Shown one piece after another: positions 17,036 to 26,114 of a stretch of DNA of 64,000 nt (its first letter is position 1; every line of letters begins with the position of its first letter). The position numbers were made by a program, and so were the translations under genes. The notes under the pieces are model-generated. The model searched no databases. It had not been told where the DNA came from and saw only the letters and a list, made by a program, of their open reading frames with translations. Origin of the DNA: CAYPHY01 sp964410625 (GTDB taxonomy: Bacteria; Chloroflexota; Anaerolineae; Promineifilales; Promineifilaceae); the NCBI GenBank assembly GCA_964410625.1, contig CAYPHY010000007.1:62001-126000 (forward strand), read 5' to 3'.

Positions 17036-18378
17036 GAAATCTCCGGCACCACCGCCGCCGTCGCATAAGGCCCAGTTGCCAAGTCATCAAAGTAATTGTT
17101 TGCCAGCAACGCACTATAAGAGAACAGCGCATGTCCCGCCGTGCCGACAGCGCGAGCCATTTCGATGCGCGTGTTGATTTCCTCAAAGCTACAATAAGCG
17201 GTGCCGATACCAGGGAGGATGTAGCGGCCGCCGCTGCTGGCCTGGAAATCGGCCGCCAACGTTTGCCACCGTTCCTGTGTCCAAAAGCTATTATCAGGAC
17301 AATTGAACACCGCCGGATAGATCATCGGCGAGATGCTATCTATATAGCCACCGCTGACCCATGCCTTCGAGTCCTGGTAGTAGTTGCTGTACCCCTGGCT
17401 GCCGCCCCAGCCCCAATAATCAATGTAGATTGGCCAGACGGCGGCCGAGAGCCAAAGCTTACGGCCGCTGGGAACCACCACTTGCTCATAGAGCTTCCGC
17501 ACCGTGCCATTCACCTGTTGGCGTTGCCACTCGCGATACTCCGTCTGGCCGTTGAAGCCAAAGCAAGGTGCACCATAGGCCGCTTCGCTCACCGGATCAC
17601 AAGAAGTGACGCTGCCACCATAGCGCACATTATCCAGATGCAACCCATCTATATCATATCGCGCCACCAGATCGGCGGCGACGGCCAATAGATGCTCATC
17701 GAAGAATTGGGAGGCAGGGCTGGCCCGCAAGTAGACACTGCAATGGGGGTCGCCGCCCGTCGTCCATTGTACCCCGTTTAGCTTGTCGCTCGTTGCACCG
17801 TGTGCGTCTTGCAACAGATAGTAGAGGTGGCGCGGTATCGTTTGTGGGGGCGGGTTGCTGCAATCGTCGGTCACGGGATGGACATTGAGATAGGCATGGA
17901 GCTGAATCCCCCGTGCATGGGCTTTCTCAAGGAAGTAGGCCAGCGGGTCCCATAAGGGTGAGGGGGGTTGGCCCAATGTGCCGCCGCTGACGCGCTGCGC
18001 CCAGGGTTCCAGGCCGGGGGTATAGTAGGCGTCGGCCGCTCCACGCACCTGGAAGAAGATGGCGTTAAATCCGGCAAAGGCGGCATTCTCGACGATCTCA
18101 TCAATCTTCGCCGGGTCGGCCGGGCGGCCGCTGCGTGTCCAATCAAAGCGCGTCACCCACAGGCCGCGAAACTCCACCATCTGCCCTGGTGGTGTAGCGG
18201 AGGGCGTTGGTAAGGGAGCCTCAGTTGCGGTAGCCGTCGGCGTCGCGGTCGCCTCCGGCGCGACCACCAGCGGATAATAGGAGTGGGTTTCATCTTGCGC
18301 CAGCGCGATCAGGAAAGAACCGCCAACAAGCAAGACGAGGATCATCGGTAGAAAACGGGTAAACGGCCGTTGTTGCAT
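17023..18378 (-). CDS. Secreted family 10-like glycosidase (GHL10/DUF187, YngK-type)
   Basis: 451 residues. An N-terminal signal or anchor (RFLPMILVLLVGGSFLIALA) is followed by a low-complexity linker (ATPTATATEAPLPTPSATPP) and then the GHL10 domain: EFRGLWVTRFDWT, DEIVENAAFAGFNAIFFQVRGAADAYY, DPLAYFLEKAHARGIQLHAYLNVHP, DIDGLHLDNVRYG and LSAAVWP. The family is a TIM barrel related to glycosidases that act on peptidoglycan or exopolysaccharide; its chemistry is poorly defined. In this place it may trim or remodel the glycan made by the upstream transferases. It is the first gene of the minus-strand cluster, behind a 200-bp repeat-filled gap. Confidence 0.88.
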   Translation of the reverse strand: MQQRPFTRFLPMILVLLVGGSFLIALAQDETHSYYPLVVAPEATATPTATATEAPLPTPSATPPGQMVEFRGLWVTRFDWTRSGRPADPAKIDEIVENAAFAGFNAIFFQVRGAADAYYTPGLEPWAQRVSGGTLGQPPSPLWDPLAYFLEKAHARGIQLHAYLNVHPVTDDCSNPPPQTIPRHLYYLLQDAHGATSDKLNGVQWTTGGDPHCSVYLRASPASQFFDEHLLAVAADLVARYDIDGLHLDNVRYGGSVTSCDPVSEAAYGAPCFGFNGQTEYREWQRQQVNGTVRKLYEQVVVPSGRKLWLSAAVWPIYIDYWGWGGSQGYSNYYQDSKAWVSGGYIDSISPMIYPAVFNCPDNSFWTQERWQTLAADFQASSGGRYILPGIGTAYCSFEEINTRIEMARAVGTAGHALFSYSALLANNYFDDLATGPYATAAVVPEISWHD

Positions 18379-18389
18379 GGTTTAATCAT

Positions 18390-18534
18390 CTATTGGTATA
18401 GTGGTGTATTGGTCTAATAGTATATTGGTATAGTGGTGTACTGGTGTATTGGCATTTCTGCTCGCTAGGCAGAAACCGATAAACCAATACACCAATACAC
18501 GAATACACCAACACACCAACCAATCAACCAATCA
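18390..18534. repeat. GGTGTATTGGTATAGT / ACACCAATACACC inverted repeat gap
   Basis: About five units of the TATTGGTATAGTGGTGTA kind, a spacer with CTCGCTAGGCAGAAAC, then about seven CACCAATACAC units in the opposite sense. The arms pair over some 60 bases. It separates divergent genes (GHL10 minus, KynB plus) and must contain or flank both promoters. Confidence 0.8.
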
Positions 18535-18598
18535 CAGCCCTTATTCTAAACCACGATCACCTGAATGCCTAACACCGATTGCCAACGATAGATAGACG

Positions 18599-19234
18599 AT
18601 GACCAACCGCATTTATGACATTAGCCGCACACTCCAGCCCGACATGGCCGTCTGGCCTGGTGACACACCCTATAGCCTGGAGACTATCCTCGCCCTTGCC
18701 AATGGGGATTCCGTCAACCTGACCACGCTGACGATGAGCGCCCACACCGGCACGCATGTAGATGCCCCCTCCCACTTCGCGGCCGACGGCCGTACCCTCG
18801 AACAGGTTGATCTTGCTCCCTATTGGGGGATGGCGCAGGTCGTCAGCGTCAGTAAGAGCGATGGGTCGCTTTATCCAGCCGATTTTGCCGCTTATGAGTT
18901 AACGCTTGCGCCGCGCCTGCTCGTCCATTCGGCAGCCAGCGAGGCCGATCCACGCCTCTTCCCGGCCGAATTTATCTATCCCAGCCCGGAACTGGCCGAT
19001 CATTTGGGGCAGTTGGGGATTGTCTTGTATGGTACAGACGGGCCGACAATGGACGCGGCCGATAGCAAAACCCTCCCCGGCCACCACGCCCTACACCGCA
19101 ATGGCATTGTCATCCTGGAAGGGCTAGATTTAACCGGCGTCCCCGATGGCCTGTATGAATTGGTGGCGCTCCCGCTGAAGGTAGCCAATGGCGACGGCAG
19201 CCCCGTCCGCGCCGCCCTGCGTGCAATACAGTAG
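18599..19234 (+). CDS. kynB: Kynurenine formamidase (cyclase family)
   Basis: 211 residues with the cyclase-family metal motif HTGTHVDAPSH at 49-59 (His49, His53, Asp55, His59), opening with YDISRTLQPDMAVWPGDTP as in bacterial KynB. The enzyme hydrolyses N-formylkynurenine to kynurenine and formate in tryptophan breakdown. The assignment is strengthened by the next gene, a kynureninase 57 bases downstream on the same strand. Tryptophan dioxygenase (kynA), which should supply the substrate, is not in the window. Some cyclase-family members act on other amides, so without the neighbour the call would be weaker. Confidence 0.88.
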   Translation: MTNRIYDISRTLQPDMAVWPGDTPYSLETILALANGDSVNLTTLTMSAHTGTHVDAPSHFAADGRTLEQVDLAPYWGMAQVVSVSKSDGSLYPADFAAYELTLAPRLLVHSAASEADPRLFPAEFIYPSPELADHLGQLGIVLYGTDGPTMDAADSKTLPGHHALHRNGIVILEGLDLTGVPDGLYELVALPLKVANGDGSPVRAALRAIQ

Positions 19235-19235
19235 C

Positions 19236-19252
19236 GCGATTTGCCAAATCGC
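19236..19252. repeat. 17-bp palindrome copy 1
   Basis: GCGATTTGCCAAATCGC, a near-perfect palindrome just after the kynB stop. Copies with a central GG instead of GC-C occur at 33237 and 33296. Confidence 0.7.
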
Positions 19253-19291
19253 AGCAATTTCCCACCCTCTATAAAATCATCAGAAAGAATT

Positions 19292-20551
19292 ATGCAACCC
19301 ACTGACATCTACTATGCTCAAGAACTAGACCGACAAGACGAACTCGCCCCCTTTCGCCAACGCTTTGTCAGTGACGAGCCGGGGTTGATCTACCTTGATG
19401 GCAACTCGCTCGGCCGTCTCCCCACTGCCGCCATCTCCCGCCTGCAACAGACGATTGAACATGAGTGGGGGCGGCGGCTCATTCGGGGCTGGAACGAAGG
19501 CTGGATCGAAGCCCCCAATCGCGTCGGCGATAAAATCGGCCGTTTGCTTGGCGCACAACCGGGCGAAGTGATCATGGCCGACGCCACCTCCGTCAATCTT
19601 TTCAAGCTGGCATTGGCTGCCGTCCGGGCACAACCCGGCCGCAGCAAAATCATCACCGACGACCTCAACTTCCCCTCCGACCTCTATATTTTGCAAAGCA
19701 TCTGCCGCCTGACCGGAGCAAGGCTGGAAGTGGTCAGGTCGGCCGATGGTATTCATGGCCCAGTGGATGGGTTGGCAGCGGCCGTTGATCAGGATACGGC
19801 CTTGCTGACGCTTTCGCATACGGTCTTTAAGAGTGGCTATACTTATGATATGGCGGCCGTCAACGAGGTGGCGCATCAGGTTGGAGCGTTGACGCTATGG
19901 GACTTAAGCCACGCCGCCGGTTCGGTTGCCGTCGCGCTCAACGCCGCCAACGCTGATCTGGCCGTTGGCTGCACCTATAAGTATCTCAATGGCGGCCCCG
20001 GCACACCCGCCTTCCTGTATGTGCGCCGCGACTTGCAAGAACGGCTAGAGAACCCTCTCTCCGGCTGGATGGGGCAGCAAAACCAGTTTGACTTTGGGCT
20101 GGAGTATGAACCGGCCCCCGGCATCCAACAGTTCTTGACCGGCACACCGGCTATCCTCGCGCTGGCAGCGGCCGAGCCAGGCATCGAACTACTCCTGGAA
20201 GCGGGAATAGAACGAGTACGCGCCAAGTCCGTGCGCCAGACTGCTTACCTGATAGACCTCTGGGAAGCCCTGCTCGCCCCGCTTGGCTTTCGCCTCAACT
20301 CGCCTCGCGATCCGGCGCAGCGTGGCTCCCACATCTCTATCGGCCACGATGAGGGGATGCGAATTAACTTAGCTCTGATCAATGAGATGAACGTGCTACC
20401 CGACTTCCGCCGCCCGGACAACATCCGCCTGGGCATAGCTCCCCTCTACAACACCTTTAGCGAGATTCACACGGCCGTTACCCGCCTGCAACAAGTCGTC
20501 GCTGATCGCCTCTATGAACGCTATGACCCAACGGGGATTCGCGTCACCTGA
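19292..20551 (+). CDS. kynU: Kynureninase
   Basis: 419 residues from the ATG at 19292; an upstream in-frame TTG at 19241 lies in a palindrome and is unlikely. It is a PLP enzyme of the aminotransferase class V fold with YLDGNSLGRLP, WIEAPNRVGD, DDLNFPSDLY, LWDLSHAAG with Asp204, and the Schiff-base Lys230 in GCTYKYLNGGPG, all typical of KynU. It cleaves kynurenine to anthranilate and alanine. With kynB it forms a two-gene unit converting N-formylkynurenine to anthranilate, for catabolism or for a secondary product. Length matches the family. Confidence 0.94.
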   Translation: MQPTDIYYAQELDRQDELAPFRQRFVSDEPGLIYLDGNSLGRLPTAAISRLQQTIEHEWGRRLIRGWNEGWIEAPNRVGDKIGRLLGAQPGEVIMADATSVNLFKLALAAVRAQPGRSKIITDDLNFPSDLYILQSICRLTGARLEVVRSADGIHGPVDGLAAAVDQDTALLTLSHTVFKSGYTYDMAAVNEVAHQVGALTLWDLSHAAGSVAVALNAANADLAVGCTYKYLNGGPGTPAFLYVRRDLQERLENPLSGWMGQQNQFDFGLEYEPAPGIQQFLTGTPAILALAAAEPGIELLLEAGIERVRAKSVRQTAYLIDLWEALLAPLGFRLNSPRDPAQRGSHISIGHDEGMRINLALINEMNVLPDFRRPDNIRLGIAPLYNTFSEIHTAVTRLQQVVADRLYERYDPTGIRVT

Positions 20552-20584
20552 GCGGCTCAGTAAGCAGTTAGCAGCACTCACTCC

Positions 20585-20633
20585 ATGTCACCCCCTCACC
20601 CTGTCACCTCTTCACCCCCTCACCTTGTCACCG
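20585..20633. repeat. GTCACCCCCTCACC repeat at MutY start
   Basis: Four to five units of the TCACCCCCTCACCNTGTCACC kind supply the mutY start codon region and its first 16 codons. No clear Shine-Dalgarno sequence precedes the ATG. Confidence 0.7.
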
Positions 20634-21697
20634 CCCTGCTCGCCTGGTGGGACGCCGGTCACGTCGATCTACCCTGGCGCAGGAGCCGCGATCCCTATGC
20701 CATCTGGGTGGCGGAGATTATGCTGCAACAGACGCAGATCACAACCGTCATCCCCTACTTCGAGCGCTGGATGGCCCGCTTTCCAGCGGTCGAGGCGTTA
20801 GCGGCCGCCTCCCTCGATGAGGTGCTAAAGCTTTGGGAAGGGTTAGGCTATTACAGTCGCGCACGAAATTTACACGCGGCCGCGCAGATCATCGTCAATG
20901 AACATGGCGGCCGTTTGCCCGATACTGTTCCGGCGCTGCTCAAGCTCCCCGGCATCGGCCGCTACACCGCCGGAGCCATCGCCTCCATCGCCTATGGCCA
21001 GCAAGCCCCTATCCTGGACGGCAACGTAATCCGCGTCCTCAGCCGCGTGTTTGACCTGCCCGATGACGTCACGCTCCCGGCGACGCGCAACCAGCTATGG
21101 GCGTTGGCCGAGGAACTGGTTCCCGCCGAACGGCCGGGCGACTTCAACCAGGCAGTGATGGAACTGGGACAACAAATTTGCATCCCGGCCAATCCTCGCT
21201 GTCTGATCTGTCCGCTATACGCCCATTGCCTGGCGCGGCAGCGAGGGACGCAGCTTGAACGCCCGGTACGGCCGCCGCGCAAACGCACCCCGCATTATGA
21301 TGTGGTAGCTGGAGTGATTTGGGAAGCGGGAGAGCCAAGCGCGAACGGCCGTTTTCTCATTGCGCAACGGCCGTTGGATGGCTTGCTGGGTGGCCTGTGG
21401 GAGTTCCCCGGCGGCAAACAAGAAGCGGGGGAAACGCTGCCCGCAGCCCTACAGCGTGAAATCGAAGAGGAGATGGCGATCCAGATACGGCCGGGCGAAT
21501 TCTTGACGACCATTGACCACGCCTATACCCATTTCCGCATCACCCTCCACGCCTATCACGCCGCTTATGTTGGTGGTGAACCGCAACACATCGGCGTTGC
21601 TGACCACGCCTGGGTCACGTTGGCTGATCTGGATAAGTATGCCTTTGCCCTAACCGACAGGAAAATTATCGCCAGCCTAAGGGAATTGTTGAAATAG
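20585..21697 (+). CDS. mutY: A/G-specific adenine glycosylase MutY
   Basis: 370 residues. Catalytic Glu44 (WVAEIMLQQTQ), helix-hairpin-helix LPGIGRYTAGAIASIA at 121-136, catalytic Asp145 in LDGNVIRVLSR, and the 4Fe-4S cluster cysteines 199, 206, 209 and 215 are all present. The C-terminal NUDIX-like domain (LLGGLWEFPGGKQEAGET) recognises 8-oxoguanine. The enzyme removes adenine mispaired with 8-oxoG. Residues 1-16 (MSPPHPVTSSPPHLVT) are encoded by CACCCCCTCACC repeats and are absent from usual MutY starts, which begin close to LLAWW. Translation may therefore start in repeat DNA. The gene follows kynU by 33 bases. Confidence 0.95.
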   Translation: MSPPHPVTSSPPHLVTALLAWWDAGHVDLPWRRSRDPYAIWVAEIMLQQTQITTVIPYFERWMARFPAVEALAAASLDEVLKLWEGLGYYSRARNLHAAAQIIVNEHGGRLPDTVPALLKLPGIGRYTAGAIASIAYGQQAPILDGNVIRVLSRVFDLPDDVTLPATRNQLWALAEELVPAERPGDFNQAVMELGQQICIPANPRCLICPLYAHCLARQRGTQLERPVRPPRKRTPHYDVVAGVIWEAGEPSANGRFLIAQRPLDGLLGGLWEFPGGKQEAGETLPAALQREIEEEMAIQIRPGEFLTTIDHAYTHFRITLHAYHAAYVGGEPQHIGVADHAWVTLADLDKYAFALTDRKIIASLRELLK

Positions 21698-21811
21698 GGT
21701 ATAATGGAGTTGACTTAATGTGTAGGAAACTACCACGGATATAGAAAACGACGGACAGGAGACAAAACTGTCCGCTTATTTCCAAATCCGTTGTTGTCTT
21801 GATGAGGTTAA

Positions 21812-23545
21812 ATGGAAGCAATTCTAAATCAGGCGCAAGAAGCCTTACTCAAACGCACCCGCGATACCCTCGGCCGTCTACGTGATGTGCTGGCCGAAAG
21901 CTCGGCCGCACCCAGCGAACGCGCGGCGCTGGCCGACACCATTCGCCAATTAGACGAGCTATTTTTGCTCGTTGTTGCCGGGGAGTTTAACTCCGGCAAG
22001 TCGGCCTTCATCAACGCCTTGCTCGGCCAAACGCTCCAACCCGAAGGGGTAACGCCGACCACCGACCGCATCTATCTGCTGAAGTATGACGCGGAGGTAG
22101 CCAGCAAACCGGGGGAAAATGGCGTCTGGTTGCACACCGCGCCCGTTGAGTTGCTAAAGAAAATCAGCGTCGTAGATACGCCGGGAACCAACGCCATTGT
22201 CCGCGAACATGAGGCATTGACGGCCGAATTTATCCCCCGCAGTGATCTGGTGCTGTTTGTCACCTCGGCCGACCGTCCCTTCACCGAAAGCGAACGCGGG
22301 TTCCTGGCCGAGATCAAAGCGTGGGGCAAGAAGATCGTCCTTGTCGTCAATAAGATTGATATTCTTGCAGGGGAGGCGGAGGTAGCGCAGGTGGTTGAGT
22401 TCGTCACCCGTTCGGCGCAAAATCTGATCGGCGACATTGCCGCCGTCTTCCCTATCTCCGCCCGGCAAGCGCGGCAAGCGAAGGACGGCCGCCCCGAACT
22501 GTGGGACGACAGCCGCTTTGCGTCGTTGGAACAATACATCCAGGAGACACTGGATGATGAAGGACGCTTCCGCCTGAAGCTGCTCAGCCCGCTGGGCGTT
22601 GGCAGTCGCCTCGTCAACCAACAGTTGGCCGATGTCGAGGCCGATCTGGCTTCGCTGGATGAGGACCGCAAGCTGCTCGATGACATCCATCGCCAGATGA
22701 CCTATTACAACGATGATATGCAGCGCAACTTCCGGGCGCGAATGGGTGAAATTGATAATCTGCTATACGCGATGGAAAAGCGCGGCAACGCCTTCTTTGA
22801 CGACCGGCTGCGCCTGACTCGCATCCCCGACCTGCTACGCTCAAAACAGCTAGAACGCGACTTTGAAACAGAAGTGATCGCCGATACGCCGCGCCAGATC
22901 GAGTCGCGGGTGGGCGAGTTGGTAGATTGGCTGGTGGAGCAGGATTTGCGACAGTGGACGGCCGTTGCCAAACACCTCGACTCCCGCAGGGACGTCCACC
23001 AGGGGCGCATTCTTGGTGATGCCGCGCCACGCGAAGGGACGTTGGCCTATGACCGCCAGCGATTGATAGATTCCATCGGCCGCGCCACTCGCCTAGCGGT
23101 GGAAAGCTACGATCAGGACAGAGAAGCGGCGGAAATGGCGGAGGGAGCGCGACAGGCAGTGGTCAATACGGGGCTGGCGGGCGTTGGCGTTGGGCTAGGG
23201 GTGGCGATTGCCGTTGTCGCCCATGCCGCCTTTTTTGATGTGACGGGGATTGTCACCGGATTAGCGGCCGCGACCCTGGGACTGCTCATCCTCCCCGCTC
23301 GCAAGCGGAAAGCCAAGCAAGAACTGGCCGACAAATTAGCCGAGCTACGCCAGAAGCTGGTCACCAGCCTGGATGACCAGTTCGAGCGCGAAATGCGCCA
23401 TAGTGCTGAGCGGATCGAAGATACCGTTGCCCCCTTTAGCCGCTTCGTCCGCAGCGAGACCGACCGCATCGCCAGCCAACGCGACCAACTGCGCGAGCTG
23501 AAAGCCCACATAAATGATTTGCAACACAGCTTGGAGAGTAAATGA
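21812..23545 (+). CDS. Bacterial dynamin-like GTPase
   Basis: 577 residues. G1 GEFNSGKS at 57-64, switch Thr near 82-84 (TPTTDR), G3 DTPG at 122-125 and G4 NKID at 180-183 give a complete GTP site of the dynamin type (GEFN/GKS). A long helical region follows, with two hydrophobic stretches near 425-470 (TGLAGVGVGLGVAIAVVAHAAFFDVTG and an ILPA segment) forming a membrane paddle, then a coiled-coil tail. Such proteins remodel or protect the cytoplasmic membrane; many occur as pairs, but only one is seen here. A TATAAT box lies in the mutY end at 21700. The tail ends in the repeat zone. Confidence 0.9.
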   Translation: MEAILNQAQEALLKRTRDTLGRLRDVLAESSAAPSERAALADTIRQLDELFLLVVAGEFNSGKSAFINALLGQTLQPEGVTPTTDRIYLLKYDAEVASKPGENGVWLHTAPVELLKKISVVDTPGTNAIVREHEALTAEFIPRSDLVLFVTSADRPFTESERGFLAEIKAWGKKIVLVVNKIDILAGEAEVAQVVEFVTRSAQNLIGDIAAVFPISARQARQAKDGRPELWDDSRFASLEQYIQETLDDEGRFRLKLLSPLGVGSRLVNQQLADVEADLASLDEDRKLLDDIHRQMTYYNDDMQRNFRARMGEIDNLLYAMEKRGNAFFDDRLRLTRIPDLLRSKQLERDFETEVIADTPRQIESRVGELVDWLVEQDLRQWTAVAKHLDSRRDVHQGRILGDAAPREGTLAYDRQRLIDSIGRATRLAVESYDQDREAAEMAEGARQAVVNTGLAGVGVGLGVAIAVVAHAAFFDVTGIVTGLAAATLGLLILPARKRKAKQELADKLAELRQKLVTSLDDQFEREMRHSAERIEDTVAPFSRFVRSETDRIASQRDQLRELKAHINDLQHSLESK

Positions 23546-23635
23546 ACAATGAACAATGAAGCAATGAACAATGTCTTCCATTGTTCATTGTCTCATTGTC
23601 TCATTGTTCATTGTCTAATTGTCTCATTCTTCATT
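23541..23635. repeat. TGAACAATGAA / TTCATTGTTCA repeat
   Basis: Three TGAACAATGAA units, then about seven TTGTTCATTGTCTCA units in the opposite sense, between the dynamin stop and the DUF402 gene. The same pair of motifs recurs at 57190 and 59726. Confidence 0.8.
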
Positions 23636-23638
23636 ACC

Positions 23639-24091
23639 ATGTTTACTGTTTATAAACTCGACCACCAGGGCAAGCAGATGTGGGAGTATCCGGCCGTTGT
23701 GCTTGAACGCTACCCAACCTATGTGCGGCTGGAAGCGTTCTTCGACCGCGATGATATGGAGCTAGGGTATGCAACCTTTAAGCGCGGCGACCGGTTTATC
23801 GAATATTTCTACAACGACCGTTGGTACAATCTTTTTGCCGTCTATGACCGTGACAACGGCCGCCTCAAAGGCTGGTATTGCAATATCTGCCGTCCGGCGA
23901 GGATCAGCGAGACGGCCGTGCATTGCGAAGACCTGGCCCTCGACCTCTGGATCGCGCCAGATGAACCTGTCGCTGTTCTCGATGAAGAGGAGTTTGCGGC
24001 GTTGCCTTTGTCTGAGGAAGAAAGGGGGTGTGGGAAAGCGGCCGTGCAACAGCTTCTCGAATTAGCCCAGCATGAGCAGCTACCCACATAA
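23639..24091 (+). CDS. DUF402 protein, possible nucleoside di/triphosphatase
   Basis: 150 residues from the ATG at 23639; the frame is open further upstream only through repeat DNA (Cys/His/Ser-rich, clearly not protein). The sequence fits the DUF402/FomD-like beta-barrel fold: YKLDHQGKQMWEYPAVVLE, GDRFIEYFYNDRWYNLFAVYD, LKGWYCNICRPARI and DLALDLWIAPDE. Some DUF402 proteins hydrolyse nucleoside di- or triphosphates with metal bound by the late Asp/Glu residues. No operon partner is evident beyond the dynamin gene upstream. A strong terminator hairpin follows. Confidence 0.82.
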   Translation: MFTVYKLDHQGKQMWEYPAVVLERYPTYVRLEAFFDRDDMELGYATFKRGDRFIEYFYNDRWYNLFAVYDRDNGRLKGWYCNICRPARISETAVHCEDLALDLWIAPDEPVAVLDEEEFAALPLSEEERGCGKAAVQQLLELAQHEQLPT

Positions 24092-24100
24092 TCTCTGAAA

Positions 24101-24128
24101 AAACTGCCCCTCTTGAGAGGGGCAGTTT
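24101..24128. terminator. Bidirectional terminator between DUF402 and YIP1 genes
   Basis: AAACTGCCCCTC and GAGGGGCAGTTT form a perfect 12-bp stem with a TTGA loop, with A-rich 5' and T-rich 3' flanks. It is placed between convergent genes, so it can serve both strands. Confidence 0.9.
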
Positions 24129-24159
24129 CAATTAGTAGACGATCTTATAGATGGCGTGT

Positions 24160-24747
24160 CTAAAGCGACAGTGCAGCGAAAATGGGGGCCAACACAAACA
24201 GGTTGATTATAATCGCCACCAGGAAACTGAGAAGAACCGTTACTAACGTCTTCCCATTATCGAGATCAAGCCCCTGACGGATGCCAATAAAACTGGCAAC
24301 CAAAGCCCATACCCATCCAACCAGACTCAAAATAGCACCAATGCAAGGAATAAAGCCGAGGACACTTAAGATACGAGGCGCCTGAGCGAAACCAATCACT
24401 CGCAGCATTTCGCCCATTGTGGCCTGTCCGCCAAAGAGGCGCGTGCCGATGAAATAGGTCAGCGCAGACCAGATGAGCCAGGCCAAAAACGCGCCAATGG
24501 CGGCATTGAGCCCTGCACTGACGGGATTTAGTTCCGGCATAGCGATCGGTACATCGCCGCCCAGTTGTTCTCCGAGTTGAGCGAGTGCCGGCCCAGCCAT
24601 TCGCGCGGCCAAAAACGCGCCAACACCGGCTAGAATAGCCACAATCGCCACCACTAAAGCCGCCTGGCCGGTTGCCGATTCATCGGCTTCGATCTCTTCA
24701 AACGTCGGGACACTGAGGCGAAACACGCCCATAATACGATCTATCAT
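24160..24747 (-). CDS. YIP1-family membrane protein
   Basis: 195 residues with five hydrophobic segments (ALVVAIVAILAGVGAFLAA; AAIGAFLAWLIWSALTYFIGTRLFGG; PRILSVLGFIPCIGAILSLVGWVWALVASFIGIRQG; VLLSFLVAIIINLFVLAPIFA) in the order typical of YIP1 proteins. DLDNGKTLVTVL between the last two is also family-like. It starts with MIDRIMGVFRLSVPTFEEIEADES and is preceded by AGGAGG 6 bases from the ATG. The bacterial members have no assigned function. It is followed by the terminator at 24101 and seems monocistronic. Confidence 0.85.
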   Translation of the reverse strand: MIDRIMGVFRLSVPTFEEIEADESATGQAALVVAIVAILAGVGAFLAARMAGPALAQLGEQLGGDVPIAMPELNPVSAGLNAAIGAFLAWLIWSALTYFIGTRLFGGQATMGEMLRVIGFAQAPRILSVLGFIPCIGAILSLVGWVWALVASFIGIRQGLDLDNGKTLVTVLLSFLVAIIINLFVLAPIFAALSL

Positions 24748-24853
24748 GTCAAATCCTCCTGTGGATTATTAATGAATTAAACAAACAGATAAGTCACCTT
24801 CAATTGTTACCTTGTGTAAAAAACAATTATCAATTCCTGCGATAGTACCTCCT

Positions 24854-25447
24854 TTACTTAGCCGACCATTCAGAAGCCATTCGTCGTCGCCGTCGGCCGC
24901 GAAAATAAAAGATAATGCCAAAAAATAAGGCCACAAAGAGCAACCCCGCCAGAATCGGCAAAATAAGCGCCAGCAGGGAGAGGAAAAAGGCGATCACATC
25001 CTCAATAATGCTCACCAGCCAGTTGCCTGTGCCAACCGTGGTGGCGGTGACGACCGGCCGTGCCACCGCCTTTGTCGCATGAACGCCACCAGCCACCAGC
25101 AAACCAGCCACCAACGAAAGCACCGGATGGATGTCGGTAATCACATTCGCACTACCGGCAAAGAGGATCGCCCCGGCCGCCGGGCGGATGAAGGTCTGGA
25201 TACCATCATTGATCGTGTCTACCGCCGGAACCTTATCGGCGACCACTTCAATGGCCAGCAGAACGGCGAGAATGCCAATCGCCCACCAACTGCCTAACAT
25301 ATCGTAGGGGGATTGCAGTTGTAAAAGGGGAGAATTTAGGGGGAATCGCGCCGCCAGCGCGACGATCAGCAGCGGGATATAGGCGTTCAGTCCCGCACTA
25401 CCGGACAGCCCAAAAGCCGCACTAATCCCACTGATTGCTTCAATCAT
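24854..25447 (-). CDS. DUF4126 integral membrane protein
   Basis: 197 residues opening with SGISAAFGLSGSAGLNAYIPLLIVALAAR, the hallmark of DUF4126, with LPLLAIEVVADKVPAVDTINDGIQTFIRPAAGAILFAGS-type central motif and three further hydrophobic helices. The C-terminal tail is basic (RGRRRRRMASEWS). Function unknown; an asparagine/glycine-rich membrane channel-like fold has been suggested for this class but nothing here tests that. AGGAGA precedes the ATG. It lies upstream of the YIP1 gene on the same strand with a 106-base gap. Confidence 0.85.
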   Translation of the reverse strand: MIEAISGISAAFGLSGSAGLNAYIPLLIVALAARFPLNSPLLQLQSPYDMLGSWWAIGILAVLLAIEVVADKVPAVDTINDGIQTFIRPAAGAILFAGSANVITDIHPVLSLVAGLLVAGGVHATKAVARPVVTATTVGTGNWLVSIIEDVIAFFLSLLALILPILAGLLFVALFFGIIFYFRGRRRRRMASEWSAK

Positions 25448-25651
25448 TGCCTATCTCCTTGATACAGGCGAAGCAACTATCTCGCCCATACTTTATGTCA
25501 TTCCACCCCCTTTGTCAAAGGGGTTCTGATCTATCATTACGCCCTGCCTGGTGAAAGGTTTCAAAAGCGTTCGCGGGGCGGTACGCCAAAGAGCATGAAG
25601 CCTTGATGATATTTTGCAGCGGCGGATAGCTGGTTCAAACACAACTCTTAC

Positions 25652-25680
25652 TTGCCTTAGCGCGACGATCACAGTAAGAT
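25652..25680 (+). promoter_or_regulatory. rnpB promoter
   Basis: TTGCCT (25652-25657), 17-base spacer, TAAGAT (25675-25680); RNA would start near 25686-25687, exactly where the P1 stem of RNase P RNA begins. The remaining 25448-25651 shows no gene. Confidence 0.7.
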
Positions 25681-25685
25681 CAAGG

Positions 25686-26106
25686 TTGCAAGCTGGCCGG
25701 GTGATCGCGGTTCCGGTTCGCCGGGGCTGAGGAAAGTCCGTACTCCATAGAGCGCGGTGCCGGCTAACGGCCGGGCGGGGCAACCCGACGGCAAGTGCAA
25801 CAGAGAGGTGTATTGCCTGGATGCGAAGCATTCAGGTGAGGGTGAAACGGTGGTGTAAGAGACCACCGGCGGCGGCAGTAATGTCGCCGGCCAGGCAAAC
25901 CCCACCAGGAGCAAGGCCAAACAGGGCGAAAGGTGAGTTATGGCATAGCCATATCCCATCTGCGGGGTTGCTCGCTCCGCCATTCGCCCGGGTAGGCCGC
26001 TAGAGGTCGCCGGTAACGGCGATCCCAGAGAGATGATCACCAGCATTAGCGAGTGGTTTACCGCTCGATAATGCCTACAGAATGCGGCTTATAGGCTGGC
26101 TTGCAA
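25686..26106 (+). ncRNA. rnpB: RNase P RNA, bacterial type A
   Basis: The catalytic RNA that matures the 5' ends of tRNAs. The conserved block GAGGAAAGTCCG lies near 25729-25740 and ACAGAATGCGGCTTATAG near 26078, the two halves of the catalytic core (P4 pairing). TTGCAAGC (25686-25693) pairs with GCTTGCAA (26099-26106) as helix P1, which sets both ends. Internal features such as AGGGTGAAACGGTG and GCGAAAGGTGAG are also family-like. Length is about 421 bases, within the usual type A range. Two open frames on the opposite strand over this region are not genes. Confidence 0.96.
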
Positions 26107-26114
26107 GCGAAGCG

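Noticed and set aside
18390..18534. Possible CRISPR array
   Set aside because: Units are short, degenerate and continuous, there are no unique spacers of even length and no cas genes.
25493..26046. Two minus-strand open frames over the RNase P RNA
   Set aside because: They lie across a clear structured RNA and have no protein features.
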